From RGIG7949 sp045628845 (GTDB lineage: Bacteria; Bacillota; Clostridia; Oscillospirales; Oscillospiraceae): a stretch of 11,916 nt of DNA. A model generated the notes under the pieces. That model did no database searches, was not told the origin of the DNA, and worked only from the letters and a program-made list of their open reading frames with translations. Position 1 is the first letter of the stretch. Every line of letters starts with the position of its first letter. Shown here piece after piece: positions 1-5,825 of this stretch. Where the stretch lies: assembly GCA_045628845.1 (NCBI GenBank), contig JAZQQE010000049.1, positions 1 to 11,916 of the forward strand, given 5' to 3'. Position numbers and translations under genes: made by a program.

Positions 1-10
1 TATTCATTTG

Positions 11-39
11 TTGACAACGTGCCGCGTATGCTGTACCAT
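11..39 (+). promoter_or_regulatory. Sigma-A type promoter of the MATE gene
   Basis: A perfect -35 box TTGACA lies at 11-16. After a 17-nt spacer comes TACCAT at 34-39, which matches the -10 consensus at 4 of 6 positions. The predicted transcript starts near 45-47. This argues against translation starting at the upstream in-frame ATG at position 8, which would sit inside the promoter. No operator is obvious. Confidence 0.6.
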
Positions 40-73
40 CAAGAAAAGAAATGAGAATGGAGACAGAGATGAG

Positions 74-1420
74 ATGAAAGCCTCCTCACGGGACATGACG
101 GTCGGCAAGCCGCTCCGCCTGCTGACCGTATTCACGATCCCCGCCCTTGCGGGCAACCTGCTCAATCAGGTCTATTCCATAACGGACAGCATCATCGTCG
201 GCCGATACCTCGGTCAGACGTCGCTGGCCGCGATAGGCGTGACGATGCCCGTCGTACTGCTGACTGCGGCGATGATCATCGGCCTGAACGTCGGCGTCGG
301 CATACTCCTCAGCCAAAGCTTCGGCCGCAAGGACACGGACGGGATGCGCCACATCCTCGCGAACAGCCTCTACCTCGCGCTTATCATCGCCATATTCACG
401 ACCGCCGTCGGCTACCCGCTGACCGTGCCTATCCTCAAGCTCATGGGCACTCCCGAGGGGCCGATGAAAGAGGCGGCGCAGTATATGCACATAAACTTCG
501 CAACGACGATATTCCCGCTGCTGTACTTCCTGCTGAACAACGCCTTCCGCGGCATGGGCGACAGTATGACGGCTCTGTGGTGCCTGATAGTGTCGGTCGT
601 AGTGAACGTATTCCTCGATATCTTCTTCGTCGCGGTGCTCGGCCTCGGCGTCGCGGGTACCGCGTGGGCGACTGCGATCGCGCAGGCGATGAGCGTCATC
701 TTCTCCATTATCATGCTGTACGTGAAGTTCCCGCAGATGCGCCTGAAAAAATCGGACTTCAAGCTCGAAAAGAAGCTCCTCGGCGGTATCTCGAAGCTCG
801 CGGTGCCTATTGCCGTGCAGACGGGCTTCAATAACCTCGGCAACATCGTCGTGCAGAGCTGCATAAACGGCTTCGGCGAGGCCATAATGGCGGCGTACAC
901 CGCGGCCAGCCGCGTCGGAACGCTCTCACTCATGCCGGCGGAGACAGTGGGAAGCTCGCTTTCCGTGTATGCCGGCCAGAACTACGGCGCGAAGAAGCCC
1001 GGGCGCATACGCCTCGGCGTGCGCGCCTCGTGGTGGATGAACATCGTCATATCCGTCGTGCTCGGCCTTCTGATGATCTTCCTCGGAAAGCAGTCGACGG
1101 GCCTCTTCCTCGAAGATCCGAGCGTCGAGGTCACGAACGCGGCGTACTGCTATCTGCTGTTTGCCGCCGTGCCGGGCATCCTTAACGGCATGATGTGCAT
1201 CTATCAGCAGACCATCCGCGGCGTCGGCAAGGCGACGCAGGCGGTCATCGGCGGCTTCATGCAGCTCGGAGCGAAGGTACTGCTCGCGCTGCTCGGCGCA
1301 TACGTGTTCAAGAGCCTCGACATCGTGTGGCTCGCGTGGCCCGTCAGCTTCGTCGTCGGCACGATATACCCGTTCTTCGTATACCGGAAGACGTTCCGCG
1401 CCGTCCCCGCGGAGTGCTGA
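74..1420 (+). CDS. MATE family efflux transporter
   Basis: This encodes a multidrug/toxin exporter of the MATE family, an integral membrane antiporter that exports organic cations or drugs using a Na+ or H+ gradient. The 448-aa length fits the usual size of about 450 residues and 12 helices. The N-terminus (MTVGKPLRLL, then a hydrophobic stretch with IIVGRYLG) and the mid-protein GQNYGA motif (residues 291-296), followed by a basic loop, are typical of clostridial MATE proteins. Start choice: the frame is open to an ATG at 8, but that lies in the promoter. ATG 74 follows a GGAG at 59-62, 11 nt away. ATG 95 has no ribosome binding site. The gene is monocistronic; the next gene converges on it. 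The substrate cannot be read from sequence, and nothing nearby indicates one. Confidence 0.9.
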   Translation: MKASSRDMTVGKPLRLLTVFTIPALAGNLLNQVYSITDSIIVGRYLGQTSLAAIGVTMPVVLLTAAMIIGLNVGVGILLSQSFGRKDTDGMRHILANSLYLALIIAIFTTAVGYPLTVPILKLMGTPEGPMKEAAQYMHINFATTIFPLLYFLLNNAFRGMGDSMTALWCLIVSVVVNVFLDIFFVAVLGLGVAGTAWATAIAQAMSVIFSIIMLYVKFPQMRLKKSDFKLEKKLLGGISKLAVPIAVQTGFNNLGNIVVQSCINGFGEAIMAAYTAASRVGTLSLMPAETVGSSLSVYAGQNYGAKKPGRIRLGVRASWWMNIVISVVLGLLMIFLGKQSTGLFLEDPSVEVTNAAYCYLLFAAVPGILNGMMCIYQQTIRGVGKATQAVIGGFMQLGAKVLLALLGAYVFKSLDIVWLAWPVSFVVGTIYPFFVYRKTFRAVPAEC

Positions 1421-1526
1421 TATGCCGGAATAAAGAAACGGCGTTCCGGACAGCCGGATAAGAAAAACGTGAGCTCGAAGCATTTTTTCGGGCACCGCGA
1501 CAGGAAGCGTTTGCGAGCGTATTGTT
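1421..1526. other. Intergenic, no gene seen
   Basis: No credible coding frame or ribosome binding site was found. A short inverted repeat CCGGAA/TTCCGG (1424-1429 and 1444-1449) follows the MATE stop but has no T-tract. The segment CACCGCGACAGG (from 1493) recurs at 1652, so the DNA flanking the mobile-looking element downstream is itself partly duplicated. Confidence 0.5.
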
Positions 1527-1644
1527 ACAACCCCTCAGTCAGCCTTCGGCCGCCGGCTCCCCTTACACAGGGGAGCGGATAGGAACGAAAAAGCCTCCCT
1601 TGTGTAAAGGGAGGTGCCGAGCGACAGCGAGGCGGAGGGATTGT
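1527..1644. repeat. MITE-like intergenic palindromic element
   Basis: The ends form imperfect terminal inverted repeats: ACAACCCCTC at 1527-1536 against GAGGGATTGT at 1635-1644, which reverse-complements to ACAATCCCTC. Inside are two perfect 7-bp hairpins with 7-nt loops: 1556-1576 (GCTCCCC / GGGGAGC, loop TTACACA) and 1594-1614 (CCTCCCT / AGGGAGG, loop TGTGTAA). The two loops are exact reverse complements. No transposase is present, so this would be a non-autonomous element. From memory, similar elements are common between genes of gut Clostridia; a genome-wide copy count would settle it. Confidence 0.65.
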
Positions 1645-1651
1645 CGTCGGA

Positions 1652-1720
1652 CACCGCGACAGGGATCGTTTGCGGTTTGGAGATTTGCTTGTTTCTTACA
1701 ACCACTCAGTCAGCTTCAAC
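1652..1720. repeat. Partial second copy of the left end of the element and its flank
   Basis: The stretch at 1652-1674 (CACCGCGACAGGGATCGTTTGCG) repeats 1493-1515 with about two differences. After a stretch of different length, TTACAACC(A)CTCAGTCAGC at 1697-1714 repeats 1525-1543. Together with the full element this reads as a tandem or nested insertion, where the second copy kept only its left end before running into the GC-rich repeat. The boundaries are approximate. Confidence 0.45.
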
Positions 1721-1732
1721 TGACAGCATTCC

Positions 1733-1860
1733 GTAGGGGCGGGGCTTGCCCCGACCGCCAAATCATATACACATTTTGATGCAGCTCGATATTTCGGGAG
1801 GGGCAAGCCCCGCCCCTGCGAGCCCCGCCGCATTACGGGAGGGGCAAGCCCCTCCCCTAC
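1733..1860. repeat. Three copies of a 20-bp GC-rich palindromic repeat
   Basis: Copy 1, GTAGGGGCGGGGCTTGCCCC, is at 1733-1752. Copies 2 and 3 are inverted relative to it: GGGGCAAGCCCCGCCCCTGC at 1800-1819 and GGGGCAAGCCCCTCCCCTAC at 1841-1860. Each has a GGGGCAAGCCCC core that can form a hairpin, and copies 1 and 3 could fold into one large stem. They resemble REP-type intergenic repeats. Spacing and orientation are irregular, so this is not a CRISPR array. Confidence 0.6.
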
Positions 1861-1880
1861 GACGATATCGGACAAAAAAC

Positions 1881-1920
1881 AAACCCGCAGAAAGGAATTT
1901 GTCTTCCTTTCTGCGGGTTT
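1881..1920. terminator. Bidirectional rho-independent terminator
   Basis: A perfect 17-bp stem (arms 1881-1897 and 1904-1920) has a 6-nt loop. It is followed by six T on the + strand (1918-1923), and on the - strand by the T-rich complement of 1872-1880. It lies between the convergent MATE gene and the hydrogenase operon, 57 nt past the hydrogenase stop, and can end both transcripts. Confidence 0.9.
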
Positions 1921-1976
1921 TTTCAAAAAAACATCCTTACGGGGCTATGCCGTTTGCTGACGCCGCTATTTCGCGC

Positions 1977-3713
1977 TTACTTCCTGTTGGGCATATCCCA
2001 CGCATGGTGATCGGTATGCAGGAGGTGGTGGGACCTCTCGCCGAGAGGCTTGCCGAAGTACTCATTGTAGATGGCGGTGATGTCGGGGTTCTGATGAGAG
2101 TAGCGCAGAGCGGACTTCTTGTCGAGCTCCCAGAGGTTGTCGCCGCGGACGCCCGCGAGCTCGCAGCCCTCTTCGATGGGCTGCCCCCCGCCGCCGGCGC
2201 AGCCGCCGGGGCAGGCCATAATCTCGACGAAGTCATACTCGGCCTTGCCCGCCTTGATGGCCTCGAGGAGCTTGCGGGTGTTGCCGAGACCGCTGGCAAC
2301 TGCGACGCGGACGTCACCGACGCCGGGGATGGTGAACACGGCGCTCTTCCAGCCGTCAAGTCCGCGCACCTGCACGAAGGCGTCGGCGTCGGGCTCGGAG
2401 CCGGTGAGGACGGTGTAGGCGGTGCGGAGAGCAGCGTCCATGACGCCGCCGGTCGCGCCGAAGATGACGGCGGCGCCGGTACCGCTTCCGAGCGGGGAAT
2501 CGAAGTCCTCCTCGGGAAGCGCGGGGACGTTGACGTGCTCGGCACGGAGCATGCGGGTGAATTCACGGGTCGTGAGGACGACGTCGACGTCGGGATCGCC
2601 GCAGGCGTCGGAGAACACGTCGTGCTCGCACTCGGTCTTCTTGGAGGTGCAGGGCATGATGGAGACGACGAACATCTTCTTCGGGTCGATGCCCATCTTC
2701 TCGGCAAAGTAGCTCTTTGCCACCGCGCCGAACATCTGCTGCGGGCTCTTGGCGGTGGAGAGGTTATCGGTGAACTCGGGGAACTGACCCTTCAAGAAGC
2801 GGACCCAACCGGGGCAGCAGGAGGTGAACATGGGCCAGTTGTAGTCGGCTCTGTGGGTGAAGCGCTCGATGAACTCGGTGCCTTCCTCCATGATGGTGAG
2901 GTCGGCGGTGAAGTTGGTGTCGAAGACGTAGTTGAAGCCGATGCGGCGCAGGGCGGCGGCCATGCGCTTCGGGGAAGCGAACTCGCGGGTCACGCCGAAT
3001 ATCTCGGCCCACGCGGCGCGGACCGCGGGAGCGACCTGCACGACGGTGGTGATCTCGGGATCTGCGAGGGCGGCGAAGACCTTTGCGGTATCGTCGCGCT
3101 CGGCGAGAGCGCCGGTCGGGCAGTGGGTGACGCACTGACCGCAGAAGGTGCAGTCGGACTTGTTGAGCTTCACACCGCCCTTGACGGCGATGTTGGTGCG
3201 CTTGCCGGTGCCGGTGACTTCCCAGATGCGGAGGCCCTGCACGTTGTCGCAGACCTGCACGCAGCGCATGCACTTGATGCACTTGCTCTCCTTGCGGACG
3301 ATGGCGGAGCCGCCGGGGCACTTGTTGGCGCGGACGTCGGCCTCGTAGGGGATGTCGATGACGTTCAGGTCGTTGGCGATGGTCTGAAGCTGGCAGTTGC
3401 CGCTGCGGACGCAGGTGGCGCAGGTGCAGTCGTGCTGGGAAAGTATCAGCTCGACGTTGGTCTTTCTGGCCTTTCTGACCTTCGGGGAGTTGGTATGGAT
3501 GACCATGCCCTCCTCGACGGCGGTGTTGCAGGAGGCGGCGAGTCTGTCGAGACCCTCTACCTCGACGACGCAGACGCGGCAGGCGCCTATCTCGTTGAGG
3601 CCCTTGAAATAGCACAGAGAGGGGATGTTGATGCCGGCAGAGCGGGCAGCCTCGATGATGGTAGTGCCCTCGGCGACGCTGATGGGCTTGTTGTCAATAG
3701 TGATGTTTACCAT
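1977..3713 (-). CDS. hydA: [FeFe] hydrogenase, multi-cluster (group A, probably A2)
   Basis: This catalyses 2H+ + 2e- = H2 in the cytoplasm. It has 578 aa, very close to C. pasteurianum CpI (574). Domains in order: plant-type [2Fe-2S] domain with C34, C45, C48, C62; a NuoG-type His-Cys3 cluster with H94, C98, C101, C107; two [4Fe-4S] with C145/148/151/155 and C188/191/194/198. The H-cluster domain carries L1 TSCCPGW (297-303), L2 MPCTSKKTE (353-361) and L3 EIMACPGGCAGGGGQP (497-512). The C-terminal small-subunit segment holds the HHLLHT motif near residue 562. All H-cluster ligands are present, so it should be active. ATG 3713 follows a GGAGG about 8 nt upstream and overlaps the previous gene's stop, which implies translational coupling and co-assembly with that flavoprotein. 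No HydE, HydF or HydG maturases are in the window. The A2 assignment is inferred from the GltD-type partner. Confidence 0.95.
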   Translation of the reverse strand: MVNITIDNKPISVAEGTTIIEAARSAGINIPSLCYFKGLNEIGACRVCVVEVEGLDRLAASCNTAVEEGMVIHTNSPKVRKARKTNVELILSQHDCTCATCVRSGNCQLQTIANDLNVIDIPYEADVRANKCPGGSAIVRKESKCIKCMRCVQVCDNVQGLRIWEVTGTGKRTNIAVKGGVKLNKSDCTFCGQCVTHCPTGALAERDDTAKVFAALADPEITTVVQVAPAVRAAWAEIFGVTREFASPKRMAAALRRIGFNYVFDTNFTADLTIMEEGTEFIERFTHRADYNWPMFTSCCPGWVRFLKGQFPEFTDNLSTAKSPQQMFGAVAKSYFAEKMGIDPKKMFVVSIMPCTSKKTECEHDVFSDACGDPDVDVVLTTREFTRMLRAEHVNVPALPEEDFDSPLGSGTGAAVIFGATGGVMDAALRTAYTVLTGSEPDADAFVQVRGLDGWKSAVFTIPGVGDVRVAVASGLGNTRKLLEAIKAGKAEYDFVEIMACPGGCAGGGGQPIEEGCELAGVRGDNLWELDKKSALRYSHQNPDITAIYNEYFGKPLGERSHHLLHTDHHAWDMPNRK

Positions 3714-5530
3714 TTGCAGGTCCTCCCTCCCTTGAAGCAGCCGTAGCCGAAGTGGTCGCAGCGCAGGCAGCGGGAAGCCTCTTCACGCGCGAACTCGGCG
3801 GATATGGTCTGCTCCATGACTTCGAAATCGTTCTTGCGCTCGGCGGGCTCGCGCTCGGAGGAGTTGATGCGTCCGTGGGCGGGCTTGTTGCGGAGCACGG
3901 GGGCGGGGATATCGACGTCCACGCTGATCTCGTGGTTGAAGCCGAGGTAGTTGTCGATGTTGGCAGCCGCGGTCTTGCCGGCGGCGATGGCACGGATGAC
4001 GGTGGCCGGGCCGGTCACGCAGTCACCGCCGGAGAACACGCCGTCAAGACCCTTGACGGTGAGGTCGGCAGCGGCCTGGAGCCTGCCGCGGTTGGTGGGG
4101 ATACCGTCGATGGCCTTGATGGCCTGACCGACGGCGGCGATGACGACGTCGCAGGGGATGGCGGTGGGCTCGGCGTCGATGGGCTTGCAGGCGGGACGGC
4201 CGGAGGCGTCTATCTCACCGACGATCTGCTTCTGTACCCAGAAGGCCTTGACCTTGCCCTCTCCGTCGACTTCGATGCGGACGGGGGAGGAGAGGAACGC
4301 CATTTCGGCGCCCTCGGCGATGGCGCCCTCGATCTCGTCGGGCAGGGCGGTCATGTCCTCGCGGCGGCGGCGGTAGGCGCAGACGACGCGCTTGGCGCCG
4401 AGGCGGATGGCACTGCGGGTGCAGTCCATGGCGACGTTGCCGCCGCCCATGACGACCACGGTCTTGCCGGTGAGGTCGGGATAGATATCGTCACCGATGG
4501 CACGGAGGAACTGGACTGCGGAGAGGACGCCCTCTGCATTCTCGTTCTCGATGCCGAGCTTGTTGTCGGTGTGAGCGCCGATGGAGACGTACACGGCGTC
4601 GTAATTTTTGCGGACCTCGTCAAGAGAGACGTCGTTTCCGACGGAAACGCCGGTCTTGACCTCGATGCCGGTGGAGAGGATGGACTTGATCTCGGCGTCG
4701 AGCTTGGTCCTCGGCAGACGGTAGCTGGGGATGCCGTAGCGGATCATGCCGCCGAGTCTGTCGCGCTGCTCGAGAACGGTGACCTTGTGGCCCATGAGGC
4801 GCAGATAGTACGCCGCGGTGAGGCCGCTCGGGCCGCCGCCGATGACGGCAACGGACTTGCCGGTGTCGGGAGCGCAGGGAGGATTGGGAACGTCGCCTGC
4901 GTTATCGACGGCGTAGCGCTTGAGGACGCGGATGTTGAGGGAGTCGTCGATGAGAGCGCGGCGGCAGCGGGACTCGCAGGGATGCTCGCAGATGTAGGCG
5001 CACGCGGTGGGGAACGGGTTGTCCTTCCTGATGAGGCGGACGGCGTCTCCGCAGCGGTCCTCCTGCACGAGAGCTATGTAACCGGGGATGTCCACGCCGG
5101 CGGGGCACTTGGCGACGCACGGCACGGGGGCCTCGGTGGAGCACAGGCAGCGGTTGCGGTGGATGTGCTCGAGGAAATCGTCGCGGAAGCCGCGGACGCC
5201 CTTCAGGACTATCTCGGCGGCCTCGTAGCCGATGGCGCAGTCGGCGCTTTCGCGGACTGCCTCGGCGGTTTCCTCGATGACGCGGAGGGTATCCTCCGTG
5301 GCTTCGCCGTCGAGCACGCTCTCCATGAGCTTGCCGAGCTGGGCGAGGCCGATGCGGCAGGGAACGCACTTGCCGCAGGACTGGCTGGTGCACATCGAGA
5401 TGATGCTCAGAGCCATGTCGACGGGGCAGATGCCGATGGTACTGGCCTTTATGCGGCGCTGCGCGTCGGCATAGATCTGGTCGAGCACCTGCTGTGAGCG
5501 GTTTTCGGGTTTGATCTCAAGTCGGCTCAA
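3707..5530 (-). CDS. NuoF-type Fe-S / GltD-type NAD(P)H oxidoreductase fusion, hydrogenase partner
   Basis: This 607-aa flavoprotein probably moves electrons between NAD(P)H and the hydrogenase. Residues 30-125 match the C-terminal [4Fe-4S] region of NuoF/HydB (SCGKCVPCRIG at 51-61, fourth Cys C98), but the FMN/NADH-binding part of NuoF is missing. Residues 125-195 are the GltD/NfnB N-terminal Fe-S region (C128, C130, C138, C142, C177, C181, C185, C189). An FAD Rossmann fold follows (IGGGPSG 230-236, E254), then a second dinucleotide fold (GGGNVAMD 362-369, YRRRR 386-390, as in NADP(H) sites of this family) and the FAD-closing SGGDC (500-504). The tail has four more Cys (588, 591, 598, 605). 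The start is TTG behind AAAGGAGAG, with no ATG nearby. Its last 7 nt overlap the hydrogenase start. No GltB is adjacent, so glutamate synthesis is unlikely. Automatic annotation may call it NuoF or glutamate synthase small chain. Confidence 0.88.
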   Translation of the reverse strand: MSRLEIKPENRSQQVLDQIYADAQRRIKASTIGICPVDMALSIISMCTSQSCGKCVPCRIGLAQLGKLMESVLDGEATEDTLRVIEETAEAVRESADCAIGYEAAEIVLKGVRGFRDDFLEHIHRNRCLCSTEAPVPCVAKCPAGVDIPGYIALVQEDRCGDAVRLIRKDNPFPTACAYICEHPCESRCRRALIDDSLNIRVLKRYAVDNAGDVPNPPCAPDTGKSVAVIGGGPSGLTAAYYLRLMGHKVTVLEQRDRLGGMIRYGIPSYRLPRTKLDAEIKSILSTGIEVKTGVSVGNDVSLDEVRKNYDAVYVSIGAHTDNKLGIENENAEGVLSAVQFLRAIGDDIYPDLTGKTVVVMGGGNVAMDCTRSAIRLGAKRVVCAYRRRREDMTALPDEIEGAIAEGAEMAFLSSPVRIEVDGEGKVKAFWVQKQIVGEIDASGRPACKPIDAEPTAIPCDVVIAAVGQAIKAIDGIPTNRGRLQAAADLTVKGLDGVFSGGDCVTGPATVIRAIAAGKTAAANIDNYLGFNHEISVDVDIPAPVLRNKPAHGRINSSEREPAERKNDFEVMEQTISAEFAREEASRCLRCDHFGYGCFKGGRTCKW

Positions 5531-5597
5531 AACTACTTTCTCTCCTTTGCTGAACGATATATGAATTTTTACGAATCGGGGTCATGTGCGTACCGCC

Positions 5598-5622
5598 GCC
5601 GTCCCCCGGAGGGCATGACGGC
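5598..5622 (-). promoter_or_regulatory. Hairpin in the 5' leader of the hydrogenase operon
   Basis: Arms GCCGTC (5598-5603) and GACGGC (5617-5622) pair, and the inside can pair further (CCC with GGG). It would lie in the roughly 110-nt untranslated leader between the predicted -10 box and the TTG start. There is no T-tract beside it, so it looks like a leader structure rather than a terminator. Function unknown. Confidence 0.4.
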
Positions 5623-5644
5623 ATACTTATACACACTAATCAGG

Positions 5645-5672
5645 ATTATATCATAATATTGTCGATTTGCAA
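5645..5672 (-). promoter_or_regulatory. Promoter of the hydrogenase operon
   Basis: On the - strand a perfect TATAAT (5645-5650) is preceded by TGA, an extended -10. TTGCAA lies 16 nt further upstream at 5667-5672. It is the best promoter match in this intergenic region facing the operon and would give a leader of about 110 nt. Confidence 0.65.
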
Positions 5673-5683
5673 ACAGAAAAGGG

Positions 5684-5696
5684 CTTATGACATAAG
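5684..5696. promoter_or_regulatory. 13-bp palindrome upstream of the hydrogenase promoter
   Basis: CTTATGACATAAG is a perfect 6-1-6 palindrome, 12 bp upstream of the hydrogenase -35 box. Position and symmetry suit a dimeric regulator, possibly an activator. It does not match the Rex, Fur or FNR consensus sites I know. A single occurrence in AT-rich intergenic DNA is weak evidence. Confidence 0.3.
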
Positions 5697-5766
5697 ACAA
5701 AAAAATGCAGCGGCGGGGTATTTATTCTATGCAAAGAGCCATGCGCAAAAAAGACCGCCTGCGTAC

Positions 5767-5795
5767 TTGTATTGCGCGGGAGCGTGTGGTAAAAT
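5767..5795 (+). promoter_or_regulatory. Promoter of the URO-D family gene
   Basis: TTGTAT (5767-5772), a 17-nt spacer, then TAAAAT (5790-5795) preceded by TGG, which makes an extended -10. The predicted transcript starts near 5802, leaving a leader of about 24 nt. It is divergent from the hydrogenase promoter about 120 bp away. Confidence 0.65.
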
Positions 5796-5825
5796 CATCT
5801 AAAATAATATAACGGAGGCATGGCA

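Noticed and set aside
1733..1860. Possible CRISPR array
   Set aside because: Only three copies, mixed orientation, unequal spacing, and no cas genes.
1522..1926. Small open frames in the MATE-hydrogenase intergenic region on both strands
   Set aside because: They run through repeats and terminator stems, and their translations are repeat-derived.
1746..3746. 666-codon open frame on the + strand antisense to the hydrogenase gene
   Set aside because: Low-complexity Gly/Ala/Asp/Glu/Val-rich translation produced by GC-rich codons on the opposite strand; the - strand frame has full hydrogenase motifs.
3752..5497. 581-codon open frame on the + strand antisense to the NuoF/GltD fusion
   Set aside because: Same compositional shadow; no motif, no ribosome binding site, and the opposite strand encodes a clear flavoprotein.
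3707..5530. Annotation as glutamate synthase small subunit
   Set aside because: The N-terminal NuoF-type Fe-S domain, the operon with hydrogenase and the lack of gltB argue for a hydrogenase redox partner.
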